From assembly GCA_963739995.1 (NCBI GenBank), contig CAVUCH010000022.1, forward strand, positions 183,725 through 247,724: 64,000 nucleotides of DNA, in the 5' to 3' direction. The notes under the pieces are model-generated. The model was not told the origin of the DNA, searched no databases, and saw only the letters and a list, made by a program, of their open reading frames with translations. Made by a program: the position numbers and the translations under genes. Shown here in pieces: positions 27,407-36,986 of this stretch; the stretch's first letter is position 1; each line of letters opens with the position of its first letter. The stretch comes from CAVUCH01 sp963739995 (lineage in GTDB: Bacteria > Acidobacteriota > Vicinamibacteria > Vicinamibacterales > JAENWD01).

Positions 27407-29650
27407 TCAGCGAGCCGCCTCGAACCGGACCGATTCAATCACCCAGCCGCCCTCGGCGGCTCGGAGCTGGAATGTGCTGCGCGCGTCGCTGCGCAACTCG
27501 TGACCGTCAACCGTCGCCAGCGAATAGTGCCGCGTGGCCACCACCGTCGCCGTGTCCCCCGACACCTGGATGCGCGGCGAGTCGAGCGTGACGCTGATCC
27601 GCCGTGCGTTGTCGAATTCCACTTTGATCGCGCGTTCCTGCGCGCCCCCGAGCCCGGGCCAGACCTGCTTGAGCGCCGGCAGGCTGCGCGCCTCGAGGGC
27701 AGCCGAGTACTGCTGCAGTGCGCGGCGGATCGCTTCCTGAGGATCGGCGGCGCGCCGCTCCGGGGCTGCAGGCACGCGTGGCGGCGCGCTGGCTGCCGGC
27801 GGCGCGGGAGCCGGATCGGGCGCCGGCGCCGGCGGTGGCGGTGTCACCGACGCGACGGGAGGGAACTGAATCGGCACACGCGGTTCTTCTGCCGGGGGGG
27901 GCGGGGCAGTGCGTGTCGCGGGCGGCTCGGCTGCTGCGCGCGCCTGGGCCCGGCCCAGTGCTTCAGCGGCGGCCGCGTCGAACAAACCCTGTGCCGCGTA
28001 GGCTGCCGTGGCTGCCTTCGCGTAGTCGCGCGCGGCGAGCAACGCGCGCGCGCCGCGCTCGCGCTCGACCGCGCGTCCAAACGCCGCGGCTGCGGCCGCC
28101 GGCGCGCCGGCCGACTCTGCGCGCGTGCGTGCCGCCGCCAGGCCCGACACGGCCTCGGTGGCCGCCTGCCGGGCATAGCGCGCAACGTCGGCCATCAGCC
28201 GCTGTGCCTCGGCATTTTCCGGCGAACGCTTCAACACCCGGCCCGCCGCATTCGCGGCTTCGTCGTACTTGCCAGCCCGGTACAGCGCGCGTGCCGACTC
28301 CGTCTGCTGCGCAAGATCATCTGTGACGCTCACGGCAGCTTCGGGCGCAGCGGGGGGCGCGCCGGTCGTGCCGGAGGCGCCCGCTGGTGCCGCGGGAGGT
28401 GGGGCGGCAGGACGGTTTGATGCGCCCCGGGGCGTATCGTCCACCCGCCGCGACGTGCGGTCGTCGGGCTCCCGAACCACGAACGCGATCACCGCGATCG
28501 CAATCACCACGAGGGCGGCCGCGCTCACCATGGCCAGTAACTGTGACGTCCCGCCGGGCGCCGCCGACGCAGACGACGGGCTGCGCGAGAGGCTCGGGTC
28601 CGCGCTCGCGTGACTCGACACCGGCCGTTCGCCCGGGACAGGGGTGGCATGGACCGGGGGGACCGTGCTCGAGCCCACGACATGATGGGAGGGAGGTGGC
28701 GTCCTGCCCGGTGCGGGCACGCGCGGTGCGTCGAGCGTCGTTTCCAACTCCGGTAACGAGCGTCCCGACCCACGCGCTGACGATGCCGGCGGGCCGGCGG
28801 CGGTACTGTCGAAGACCCGGAACGGCGCGGCCGGGGGCAGCGCGGCGCGAACCAGCTGCAGGTCGAGCAGCATGTCTCCCATGCTCTGGTACCGCTGCTC
28901 GCGATCTTTCTCGATCGCGCGGTCCACGACCGTCATCAGCTCGGCCGGCAAGGCATGGCCCAGGCTCTCGAGCGGTGCCGGCCGATCCTGCAGCACCTTG
29001 TACATCGTCGCGGCGAAGGAATCGGCCTCGAACGCCTTCCGGCCGCTCAGCAGCTCGTACAGGAGCACGCCGACCGAGAACACGTCGGCACGGTGGTCGA
29101 TTGGCTCCGCGCGCACCTGTTCCGGGGCCATGTAGTTCATCGTGCCCACGACGATGTTGCTGCGCGTGAGCTCGGAAGTGACGAGCCGGGCCAGGCCGAA
29201 ATCGAGGATGCGCACGCTGCCGGTTGTCGTGAGCATCACATTGGCGGGCTTCATGTCCCGGTGGATGATGCCCGCACCGTGCGCGAACGCCAGCGCATCG
29301 CAGATATCGGCGATGATGGCGAGCTTTTGAGACAGCGTCAGCGGCTCGCCCGTGCGCATCCGCACGTCGAGGGCCTGCCCCTCGACGTACTCCATCGCGA
29401 TGTACGGCTGGCCGCGGTCTTCGCCGAGGTCGAAGATCGTGATGATGTTGCGGTGGGCCAGCCGGCCAGCCGCGCGAGCCTCGCGGAAGAACCGCTCGCG
29501 CTGCTCGGGCTGATCCACCAGCTGCGCGGAGATCACCTTGATCGCCACCGTTCGCTCGATTTGCGGATCGAAGGCCCGATAGACGACGCCCATCCCGCCT
29601 TGCCCGAGGCGCTCGAGAATCTGGTAGCGGCCGATCGTGCTGATGTCCAT
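27407..29650 (-). CDS. Ser/Thr protein kinase with extracytoplasmic SnoaL-like domain
   Basis: A 747-residue single-span membrane kinase. Residues 8-265 form the kinase: GQGGMGVVYRAFD, VAIKVI, HRDMKPANVMLT, ILDFGLARL and NYMAPEQVRAEP. A Pro/Ser-rich linker (about 290-370) leads to a membrane helix (LLAMVSAAALVVIAIAVIAFVV). Outside are Ala-rich TPR-like helices (SARALYRAGKYDEAANAA) and a C-terminal SnoaL/NTF2-like domain (EAIRRALQQYSAALEARSL to WVIESVRFE). All catalytic residues are present, so it should be active. Targets are unknown. The outer-membrane gene follows directly. Confidence 0.87.
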   Translation of the reverse strand: MDISTIGRYQILERLGQGGMGVVYRAFDPQIERTVAIKVISAQLVDQPEQRERFFREARAAGRLAHRNIITIFDLGEDRGQPYIAMEYVEGQALDVRMRTGEPLTLSQKLAIIADICDALAFAHGAGIIHRDMKPANVMLTTTGSVRILDFGLARLVTSELTRSNIVVGTMNYMAPEQVRAEPIDHRADVFSVGVLLYELLSGRKAFEADSFAATMYKVLQDRPAPLESLGHALPAELMTVVDRAIEKDREQRYQSMGDMLLDLQLVRAALPPAAPFRVFDSTAAGPPASSARGSGRSLPELETTLDAPRVPAPGRTPPPSHHVVGSSTVPPVHATPVPGERPVSSHASADPSLSRSPSSASAAPGGTSQLLAMVSAAALVVIAIAVIAFVVREPDDRTSRRVDDTPRGASNRPAAPPPAAPAGASGTTGAPPAAPEAAVSVTDDLAQQTESARALYRAGKYDEAANAAGRVLKRSPENAEAQRLMADVARYARQAATEAVSGLAAARTRAESAGAPAAAAAAFGRAVERERGARALLAARDYAKAATAAYAAQGLFDAAAAEALGRAQARAAAEPPATRTAPPPPAEEPRVPIQFPPVASVTPPPPAPAPDPAPAPPAASAPPRVPAAPERRAADPQEAIRRALQQYSAALEARSLPALKQVWPGLGGAQERAIKVEFDNARRISVTLDSPRIQVSGDTATVVATRHYSLATVDGHELRSDARSTFQLRAAEGGWVIESVRFEAAR

Positions 29651-29788
29651 CGGTTCTGGCGCGCCTGTGCCTGAAGCGAGAGATTACACGCTGGAGCGGA
29701 CGCCGCGCAAAGATTGCGGCTGGGCTCCCAGACGCGAGCGATTCCAATCCGTCTGCGCGGCGATGCCCGCTGCGGGTACACTGCGCCG

Positions 29789-30577
29789 ATGTCGAGCGCA
29801 GGCGCCGTCGGGGCCGCAGATCCGCCGGAATTTTTCGCCTGGCTGCGCGCTGCTGAGGAACGGTACCTCGCCGACCTCACGTTCGCCGAGGTCACACGAG
29901 CGCTGCGTGCGCTGTCGTCATGCTATGTACAGCGCCGTGACCGCCTGGCCGACGGGTCGGCGCTCGAGGGCGCCGGCAAACGGGCTGCGTTCGCCCTCTT
30001 CTACGCACCCCTGCACGCGCTGGTCGCTCACCGGGTGGTCAGGGCGCTCGAGGCAACACTGGCGAGCGGCACGAGACTCGTGGATTTCGGGTGCGGCACC
30101 GGGGCCGCGAGCGGCGCCTGGGCCGTTGCCGCGGGCGCGGGCGCGGCAGTGAGCATCGAGGGATTCGACCGCAGCGCCTGGGCCGTGCGCGAGGCAGCGT
30201 GGACGTGGCGGGCATTGGGCGTGCGTGGCCGCGCGACGCGCGCCGACGTTGCGCGGGTGCGCGTGCCACGCGGGCCAGCAGCCTGCCTCGCTGCCTACAC
30301 CCTGAACGAACTGTCCGCCGACACGCGTGAGGCGGTCCGGGGCGCATTGCTGGGCGCCGCGAGCGAGGGCCAATCCGTGCTCGTCATCGAGCCACTCGCC
30401 GGGGGGGTGGCGCCCTGGTGGGCCGGATGGGCGGAGGACTTCGGCGGTGTCGGTGCACGCATCGACGTATGGCGCCTGCCCGCACACCTCCCCGACATCG
30501 TCGCCCGGTTCGACAGGGCGGCGGGCCTCCGGCATCACGAGCTGACGGCCCGGACGATCTACGTTGCCAGGAAATGA
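29789..30577 (+). CDS. SAM-dependent methyltransferase (Rsm22-like)
   Basis: A cytoplasmic protein of 262 residues with the SAM-binding motif LVDFGCGTGAASGAWAV, the acidic strand IEGFDRSAWAVRE, LAAYTLNELS and VLVIEPLAGG. The arrangement recalls Rsm22-type methyltransferases, but substrate prediction is not safe. The ATG at 29789 (MSSAGAVG) is chosen because the residues upstream do not resemble protein. The stop overlaps the next ATG (ATGA at 30574-30577), so it is coupled to the following secreted-protein gene. Confidence 0.68.
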   Translation: MSSAGAVGAADPPEFFAWLRAAEERYLADLTFAEVTRALRALSSCYVQRRDRLADGSALEGAGKRAAFALFYAPLHALVAHRVVRALEATLASGTRLVDFGCGTGAASGAWAVAAGAGAAVSIEGFDRSAWAVREAAWTWRALGVRGRATRADVARVRVPRGPAACLAAYTLNELSADTREAVRGALLGAASEGQSVLVIEPLAGGVAPWWAGWAEDFGGVGARIDVWRLPAHLPDIVARFDRAAGLRHHELTARTIYVARK

Positions 30578-31077
30578 GGTCGGGAGTGACAGCCTCGATT
30601 GTCTCTAGACGGTGGCTCGCCGGGATCATGGTGCCCCTCGCATGGGCCGTAACCCTGCTCGCCGTGAACCAAGAGGATGCGCCCGCCGCCGTGACGTGCC
30701 GCGTGCGCGACGACGCGCGTGGTCGAGAGTTCGTGTTGCGCCCCGCGGATCCCGCGCCGGCTGCCCCCGGAACGTCAGAGCCGCAGTGGCAACTGTCGAT
30801 GCGAGATGTCGAGAGCAGGAGCGCATGGATTGACCTGTTGTTGCCCGGCGCGAAGCCGGCGCTCACCGCCACCACGGCGAAGCTCTCGTATCGCAACGCG
30901 AACGGCGGACGGCAGGTGGATCTCGTCGTCTCGCCGGCCGGCTCCCGTCTCGAGGTGTGGGTGGATCACGGGCTCGAGGTGAACATCGAACCGGATCTGG
31001 ATCCGCATGTCGACCGGCTGAACACGGAGGGTCCGATCACGGCCATTGAATGCACGATTCAGCGCGCGGTGCCGTGA
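30574..31077 (+). CDS. Exported hypothetical protein
   Basis: A protein of 167 residues with an N-terminal signal or anchor (WLAGIMVPLAWAVTLLAV) and a beta-rich soluble part (VTCRVRDDARGREFVLR, AKLSYRNANGGRQVDLVV, LEVWVDHGLEVNIEPDLD). No family is recognised. It overlaps the methyltransferase stop by four bases. It is convergent with the PAS gene, 20 bp between stops. Confidence 0.6.
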   Translation: MRSGVTASIVSRRWLAGIMVPLAWAVTLLAVNQEDAPAAVTCRVRDDARGREFVLRPADPAPAAPGTSEPQWQLSMRDVESRSAWIDLLLPGAKPALTATTAKLSYRNANGGRQVDLVVSPAGSRLEVWVDHGLEVNIEPDLDPHVDRLNTEGPITAIECTIQRAVP

Positions 31078-31097
31078 CACCGCCTTCGATCCGCACG

Positions 31098-31598
31098 TCA
31101 GACCGTGGCGCCATCGTCGGGCGACCAGTCGACGATTGCCACCGCTCGATCGGTTGCGGGATCGTAAGTCAGAGCGAGCTGGACCATGGAAGACGTCCAC
31201 GGCAGGCGGAAGACGAACGCAAACCGCTCCGTGGCGGCCACGCCGCGCTCCCGCATGAGGGCGAGGCGGCCGGCGAACGCCTGCACGTTTGTGCAGGGTG
31301 CCACCTCGTTGAAGAAATGCTTTCCGATGACGGAGGCGGCGGAGCGTCTGGCGAGGCGGGCCTCCGTGTCGTTGTAGGCCTCAACGAGGCCATCCCCGCT
31401 CAGGCGGATGACGCCGAAGGGGAGTCCTTCGAGCAGCTCAGGCGGCACGACCGCGAGCGGCCCTGTCGGGAGCTCGCCAACCAGGCACTCCGAGCAGATG
31501 CCGTGTCGAGCCGGGCAGGGTCCGCTTCGGATCACCCGTCCGCACCAGGCACACAGTAACTGAGCCGACGCCTGGTCTGTTTCGCCTGGTTTCGGCAT
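31098..31598 (-). CDS. Photoactive-yellow-protein-like PAS protein with N-terminal Cys cluster
   Basis: A soluble protein of 166 residues. The C-terminal PAS domain aligns without gaps to photoactive yellow protein over the chromophore region: LPFGVIRLSGDG, AYNDTEARLARR and VIGKHFFNEVAPCTN. With a constant offset of 33, PYP Tyr42, Glu46, Arg52 and the chromophore Cys69 correspond to Tyr75, Glu79, Arg85 and Cys102; Thr50 is Ala83. The N-terminal 40 residues carry a Cys pattern (C16-x2-C19, C28, C35-x2-C38 in LLCAWCG and GICSECL) like the zinc-type motif of some histidine-kinase-linked PAS proteins. No tyrosine ammonia-lyase or coumaroyl-CoA ligase is nearby, so chromophore binding is unproven. 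Confidence 0.7.
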   Translation of the reverse strand: MPKPGETDQASAQLLCAWCGRVIRSGPCPARHGICSECLVGELPTGPLAVVPPELLEGLPFGVIRLSGDGLVEAYNDTEARLARRSAASVIGKHFFNEVAPCTNVQAFAGRLALMRERGVAATERFAFVFRLPWTSSMVQLALTYDPATDRAVAIVDWSPDDGATV

Positions 31599-31706
31599 GA
31601 CCCACAGCCTAGCAGCAGCCCGCATGTGCGGGTCCAACCCGAGGAATCAATGCCACCACGATGAGCCGCCCGTTACCGATGTTGAGTAACGGAGCGGCTC
31701 TCGAGG

Positions 31707-32516
31707 TCAGCGGGAGTGTCCGCGGGGTCGTGCTGCGCGCCAGCGCCGGAGTGCGGCGGGCGTGCAGGCCGAGACCCGCCGGAGGCCAGCACTCCATCGG
31801 GCGAGTGAGGCTTCGTCACGAACGGACCAGCTCAGGCCGTAACCCTCGCGCAGCGGGTCCGGCAGAAGCCCTACCGTGATCAGGCGGTGAATGCGGCCGA
31901 GTGGCCACGGCGCGGGCATGCTCGGCGTGAGGATGTCACGAGCCAGTGCGCGGGCCGCGTCCGTCACCACGAGTGACCCGTCGGTGAGCCGTGCGGAGAC
32001 CGCTCTCGACACCTCCTCGAACGTGGCCGGAACCAGCTGATCGGGCAGACCGAGTCTGTCCGCGCCAACGCGCGACTCCCGGCAGTAGGCGTCTTTCTCA
32101 GCCGCCGCGAGCGGGCCTACCAGCAGCTCGTATGTGCGGGGCATGGCGTGGAGCAGAGTCAGCTGGACCCACGCCAGGAGTTGCGGATCGTGAGCTGAGT
32201 AAGGTGTTCCTGCGGGGAAGGGCCCCGCCGCTCGGCACAGTGTTCCCGTAACGCGGTCGTGAATCCGGTTGATGCGGCCGGCCGCGGCCGCCGCTGTCGC
32301 CTCATCGCCAAAGGTCATCGCCAGCATCGCCTGGATGGTTCCGTGCAACCGGACGAGAGGGGACATCCGGCTCTGCCGGAATGAGCTGTGGCCGGCGACG
32401 CCGGCGGCTATAAGCGGATGAGCGAACTGCATCAGGATGGCGCACGGCCATCCGAGCACGACGGCGCGTTCCCCGTTGATCCGCCAGCTGGCGCTCTCCG
32501 GGCCGAGTGTCGTCAT
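31707..32516 (-). CDS. Oxygenase MpaB family protein (DUF2236)
   Basis: A 269-residue protein of the MpaB/Lcp-like family: WPCAILMQFAHPLIAAGVAGHSSFR, RLHGTIQAMLAMTFGD, RINRIHDRVTG, LLAWVQLTLLHAMPRTYELL and AYCRESRVGADRLGLP. Some members are heme-dependent oxygenases, for example rubber oxygenases; most are uncharacterised. It is helical and lacks a signal peptide. No obvious partner gene is adjacent. Confidence 0.8.
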   Translation of the reverse strand: MTTLGPESASWRINGERAVVLGWPCAILMQFAHPLIAAGVAGHSSFRQSRMSPLVRLHGTIQAMLAMTFGDEATAAAAAGRINRIHDRVTGTLCRAAGPFPAGTPYSAHDPQLLAWVQLTLLHAMPRTYELLVGPLAAAEKDAYCRESRVGADRLGLPDQLVPATFEEVSRAVSARLTDGSLVVTDAARALARDILTPSMPAPWPLGRIHRLITVGLLPDPLREGYGLSWSVRDEASLARWSAGLRRVSACTPAALRRWRAARPRGHSR

Positions 32517-32730
32517 GCGTTCTATCGTCGCACCTGTTCGCCGCGACGCCTACCAAGGGTCGCAGGCCGAGCACCGCGCGCCAGCTCACCTGATTCCTTA
32601 ACCAGCCGCACGAGGATCAGGCTCAACTATGCACGTTTCGGCAAGTCCCTTGCAGCCCTTTTGCTCATCGGAGAAGCGCGCGGAACCGTTGACCTTCCGC
32701 GCTCAACGTCACGTTACTGGAGGATTGCAC

Positions 32731-33712
32731 ATGAAGCGAGTAGTGACGACGGCCTCAGGCCTCGCCTTGGCCTTTGCCGTGAGCGTGGCCGCGCAAAGCG
32801 GGTCCACGAGTGGCACGCAGGGAACCAGCGGTACAACCGGGACCAGCGGGTCCACCACAAGCACGCCATCGGACCAGACCGGCTCGACGAGCGCTAGCAG
32901 CTCGAGCGCGAAAACGGTGACGGTCACCGGATGCCTTGCCGGCTCGGGGAGCAACTGGATGCTCACGAACGCCTCGATGGGCAGCGCCTCCGGGTCGGGT
33001 TCCTCGACGTCGGGGAGCCCCTCAGGCAGCACGGCGGGCGCGACAGGCTCGACCGCGAGCGGTTCGGGCAGCAGCACGGGTGCTGCGACCGGCTCCGGCA
33101 GCGCGACCTCTGGTACGACGAGCGGCAGCGGATCGACCGCCGGCACTGGCGCGGGCACGGCCGGCACAACGCCATCGACCGGCACGGGCACCACCAGCGG
33201 CACGTCGCAGGCGGGGCAGAGCAGCACGATGAGCGGCTCGGCACCCTCCGGCGCGGCCGGCACTACCTACAAGCTGATCGCCAGCGACAGCTCGAAGCTG
33301 CAGCCCCACACCGGCCACAAGGTCGAAGTGCAGGGGACCCTCGAGAGCTCCAGCTCCAGCTCCAGCTACGGCTCGGGTTCTTCGGCAACCGCGTCGGGTG
33401 CGGGCTCCACGTCCGGCACGAGCGGCACGGGCAGCACGAGCGGCACGGGCAGCACGAGCGGCACGGGCGCCACGAGCGGTACGGGCGCCACGAGCGGTAC
33501 GGGCGCCACGAGCGGCACGGGCAGCACTGCCGGGACCACCGGGTCCGGGTCGAGCACGAGCGGCACCGGCAGCACCACCGGTTCGGGCACGGGCAGCACG
33601 TCGGGCAGCAGCTCGATGGGCAGCGGGGCCAGCGCCGCCGGTGGCGCCGGCTATTCGTGTGCAGTCGGTCCGCATGATCTCGGGCAGCTGCGACGCGGGC
33701 AGCAGCCGGTAG
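32731..33712 (+). CDS. Secreted Ser/Gly/Thr-rich low-complexity protein, frameshifted near the end
   Basis: A signal peptide (VVTTASGLALAFAVSVAAQ) leads into a Ser/Gly/Thr-rich protein of about 325 residues. Two conserved islands stand out, KTVTVTGCLAGSGSNWML and TYKLIASDSSKLQPHTGHK with VEVQGTLE, separated and followed by low-complexity linkers. Related short secreted proteins normally end in a strand like IRVQSVRMISGSC. That sequence appears in another frame after 33650, so one base was lost at about 33645-33655 and the true stop is TAG at 33710-33712. The ATG at 32731 follows TGGAGG. Function unknown, probably envelope or extracellular. Confidence 0.7.
33418..33525 (+). repeat. Six 18-bp tandem repeats inside the low-complexity gene
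   Basis: Six consecutive 18-bp units of the form ACGAGCGGCACGGGCAGC, with variation at a few positions, encode repeats of Thr-Ser-Gly-Thr-Gly-Ser/Ala. The length is a multiple of three, so copy-number change would lengthen or shorten the linker without breaking the frame. Confidence 0.85.
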
Positions 33713-33829
33713 TCTTCGACACACACGTCCCGTGGGTGCGCTTCCCCGAGGGGAGGCCACCCGCGCGGGCGGTCGCAACCCTGGGCGGGCCGGCGTCGCT
33801 GACGCCATTGGGGCTCGCAGGATTCGGTC

Positions 33830-36800
33830 ATGGGTTCCGGCAGGCTCCCCAGTCGACTCACCCGGTATCGGACAATCCTCTCGGCCTTCGCCCTCGTCAT
33901 CTCGACGCTCATCCCTTCTCACGCTGCCGCGCAGCAGTACTTCGGCGGCAACAAGGTCCAGTACCGGACATTCACGTTCGAGGTGCTCCGCACGGAGCAC
34001 TTCGACATCTATTTCTACGAGGAAGAGCGTGAGGCCGCCGCCATCGCGGCCCGGATGGCCGAACGCTGGCGCGCACGGCTTGGACGCGCGCTGGGCCACG
34101 AACTCACCGGCCGGCAGCCGCTGATCCTCTATGCTTCCCACCCGCATTTCGAGCAGACCAATGCGATCGGTGGCGAAATCGGTGAGAGCACGGGCGGCGT
34201 GACCGAGTCCATTCGCCGCCGGATCATCCTGCCGCTCGCCGGGCCGCTGGCAGATACCGATCACGTGATCGGCCATGAGCTGGTGCACGCGTATCAGTTC
34301 GACATCACCACGCCTCGCGCCGGCGGCGGCCGCGGCGCCGTGCCCGGTGCCCAGCGGCTCCCGCTCTGGTTCATCGAGGGTATGGCGGAGTATCTGTCAG
34401 TCGGTCCCGTCGATGCGCACACGGCTCTCTGGGTGCGGGATGCGGTGCTGCAGGAGAAGCTGCCGCGCATCAGGGATCTCGACAACCCCGAATACTTCCC
34501 GTATCGGTGGGGCCAGGCATTCTGGGCGTACGTGGCTGGACGTTGGGGCGACGAGATGGTAGGCCGGCTGCTGCGTGACGCGGCGCGCGCGGGATCGCCG
34601 GACGTCGCGATCGAGGCGAACCTGGGGATGAAGACCGAGCAGCTGTCGGAGGAATGGCACGCGGCACTGCGGCGGATGGCCGAACAGCTCCCGAAGGGGA
34701 CCACCCCGGCTGGCGAGATCGCCGATCTGCTCACGAAGCCCCGTGGGCTCGGGGGCGAGCTGAACGTCTCGCCGTCGCTCAGTCCCGACGGAAGCAAGGT
34801 GGCGTTCCTCTCCGAGCGCGGACTGTTTTCGATTGACCTCTACATCGCGAACGCCCAGACCGGTGAGGTGATCGATAACGTCAGCCAGACGGCCATCGAC
34901 CCGCACTTCAGCAGCCTGCAGTTCATCTCTTCAGCGGGGGGTTGGAATCCGGCCGGCGATCGTTTCGCGTTTGCGGTGATCACCGCGGGCCGCCCCGCAT
35001 TGGCCATCTACGAACTGGGTGCCCGGCGCGTGGACCGTGAGATTCCGCTGCCCGGCGTGGACGAGGCGTTCAATCCGACGTGGTCCCCGGACGGCACCCG
35101 GATCGCGTTCAGCGGATTGACTGGCGGTCTCACCGATCTCTTCACCGTCAACGTGGGATCGGGTGCGGTCAGTCGCCTGACCAACGACCCTTACGCCGAC
35201 GTTCAGCCCTCGTGGTCGCCGGACGGTGAGCGCATCGCCTTTGCGACGGACCGGTTCACGACGAAGCTCGACATGCTGGACGTGGGCCCCTACCAGGTGG
35301 CGCTCATCAATCCCGCGAGCCGGCAGATCGAGCCGGTCGCCGGATTCGCGGCTGCCAAGAACATGAATCCGCAGTGGGCCGCCGACGGGCGTGCCATCTA
35401 CTTCCTGAGCGACCGCGGCGGGATCACCAACGTGTATCGGGTGACGCCTGGCTCCGGGGATCTGCGTCAGAGCACGAACGTTCAGACGGGTATCTCGGGA
35501 ATCACGGCGACGAGCCCCGCGCTCTCCGTCGCGCAGCGCGCGGGACGAATCGCGTTCAGCGTGTACGAGGGTGGACAGCATCGCATCTACGCCACCACCC
35601 GCGACGAGGTCATCACGGGCATGCCGCCGCAGGAACTTCCCGGAGTCTCCGCCGCGCTGCTGCCGCCGGCGACGCGGCGCGACGGCAGCTTCATCGCCCG
35701 TCTCGAGAACCCTGTGCCCGGTCTCCCGGCGCAGGTGCCTGCCGAGACCGAACCGTACAAGCCCCGCCTGCAGCTCGATGCCATCGGGCAGCCCTCCTTT
35801 GGTGTCGGGCGCGATCGCTTCGGCGCGTTCGGCAGCGGCGGCGTGGCCTTTCAATTGAGCGACACCCTCGGCGACCACACGCTTGGCGTCGCGGTCGACT
35901 TCACCACGAGCATCACAGGCGACACCTCCTACAAGGATCTCGGCGGATCCATCGCGTACACCAACCTGAAGCGGCGATGGAACTGGGGTACGTACGCGGA
36001 GCAGATCCCGTTCAGGACGGGGGGCTTCGGGGCCGGGTTCACGGACATCAACGGCGAGCCTGCGTACGTCGAGCAGACCGTCCTGTACCGGCAGACCGTG
36101 CAGTCGGTCGGTGCGGTCGTCGCGTATCCGTTCAACCGCGCGCAGCGCGCCGAGTTCAGCAGCTCCCTGCGTCGTCTGAGTGTCGACCAGCAGACACGGA
36201 CCATTGCGTACTCGATCCGCACGGGCGACCTCCTGCTCGACGAGCGTGACAACCAGGAGATCATCTCGCCAATGACTTACAGCGACGCCGCCGCGGCGCT
36301 GGTGTACGACACGTCGGTGTTCGGCGCGACCAGCCCCGTGCTGGGGCAGCGGTACCGGCTCGAAGTGGCGCCCGTGTTCGGCGCGGTGCGGTTCACCGGC
36401 CTGCTGGCAGACTATCGCCGCTACTTCATGCCGGTGCAGTTCTTCACGATCGCGACGCGCGTGATGCATTACGGCCGCTACGGGAGCGACTCGGAGGATC
36501 CACGACTGTCGCCGCTCTTCATCGGGTACCCGACGCTCGTGCGCGGCTACGACGTGGACTCGTTCACGGCCGCCGATTGCCGCTTCGACCTCTCCGGCGG
36601 CTGCCCCGAATTCGATCGCCTGATCGGCAGTCGAACGCTCATCGGCAACGTCGAGCTGCGGATGCCACTGCTTCGTCCGTTCGGGGTCCGCCGCGGGCTC
36701 TACGGACCGCTGCCGGTGGAGCTCGCCTTCTTCGCCGATGCCGGCGTCGCATGGGACAGCGCGTCGAAGCCAGACTTCTTCGGTGGCGACCGCGAGCCCG

Positions 36801-36931
36801 TCGCGAGCGCGGGCGTGGCGCTCCGCATCAACGCGTTCGGATTCGCCATCGCACAGCTCGATTTCGCTCGCCCGTTCCAGCGGGAAGAACGCGGGTGGAC
36901 CTTCCAGTTCAGTCTCGCGCCGGGGTTCTGA
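33830..36931 (+). CDS. Large exported protein: metallopeptidase-like, TolB propeller and surface-antigen barrel
   Basis: A protein of 1,033 residues. After the signal peptide (ILSAFALVISTLIPSHAAAQ), residues 45-300 resemble an M1/MA-type peptidase domain with HELVHAYQ (about 149-156) and WFIEGMAEYLS as the third ligand. Residues 305-620 form a TolB/PD40 propeller (SPSLSPDGSKVAF, PTWSPDGTRIAFSG, PSWSPDGERIAFAT). The C-terminal 400 residues are a BamA-like surface-antigen barrel ending WTFQFSLAPGF, a typical outer-membrane C-terminus. This architecture is frequent in Acidobacteriota. It is probably anchored in the outer membrane; peptidase activity is plausible but unproven. AGGA precedes the ATG. 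Confidence 0.85.
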   Translation: MGSGRLPSRLTRYRTILSAFALVISTLIPSHAAAQQYFGGNKVQYRTFTFEVLRTEHFDIYFYEEEREAAAIAARMAERWRARLGRALGHELTGRQPLILYASHPHFEQTNAIGGEIGESTGGVTESIRRRIILPLAGPLADTDHVIGHELVHAYQFDITTPRAGGGRGAVPGAQRLPLWFIEGMAEYLSVGPVDAHTALWVRDAVLQEKLPRIRDLDNPEYFPYRWGQAFWAYVAGRWGDEMVGRLLRDAARAGSPDVAIEANLGMKTEQLSEEWHAALRRMAEQLPKGTTPAGEIADLLTKPRGLGGELNVSPSLSPDGSKVAFLSERGLFSIDLYIANAQTGEVIDNVSQTAIDPHFSSLQFISSAGGWNPAGDRFAFAVITAGRPALAIYELGARRVDREIPLPGVDEAFNPTWSPDGTRIAFSGLTGGLTDLFTVNVGSGAVSRLTNDPYADVQPSWSPDGERIAFATDRFTTKLDMLDVGPYQVALINPASRQIEPVAGFAAAKNMNPQWAADGRAIYFLSDRGGITNVYRVTPGSGDLRQSTNVQTGISGITATSPALSVAQRAGRIAFSVYEGGQHRIYATTRDEVITGMPPQELPGVSAALLPPATRRDGSFIARLENPVPGLPAQVPAETEPYKPRLQLDAIGQPSFGVGRDRFGAFGSGGVAFQLSDTLGDHTLGVAVDFTTSITGDTSYKDLGGSIAYTNLKRRWNWGTYAEQIPFRTGGFGAGFTDINGEPAYVEQTVLYRQTVQSVGAVVAYPFNRAQRAEFSSSLRRLSVDQQTRTIAYSIRTGDLLLDERDNQEIISPMTYSDAAAALVYDTSVFGATSPVLGQRYRLEVAPVFGAVRFTGLLADYRRYFMPVQFFTIATRVMHYGRYGSDSEDPRLSPLFIGYPTLVRGYDVDSFTAADCRFDLSGGCPEFDRLIGSRTLIGNVELRMPLLRPFGVRRGLYGPLPVELAFFADAGVAWDSASKPDFFGGDREPVASAGVALRINAFGFAIAQLDFARPFQREERGWTFQFSLAPGF

Positions 36932-36986
36932 GGGGCAGGAATCGTCCAGAACTCCGCGGCGGCGTGTTTACGCCTACAATCTTGCT

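Noticed and set aside
33418..33525. Tandem repeats considered as a CRISPR array
   Set aside because: The 18-bp units are directly adjacent without spacers, lie inside a coding frame and encode a Ser/Gly/Thr linker. No cas gene is present.
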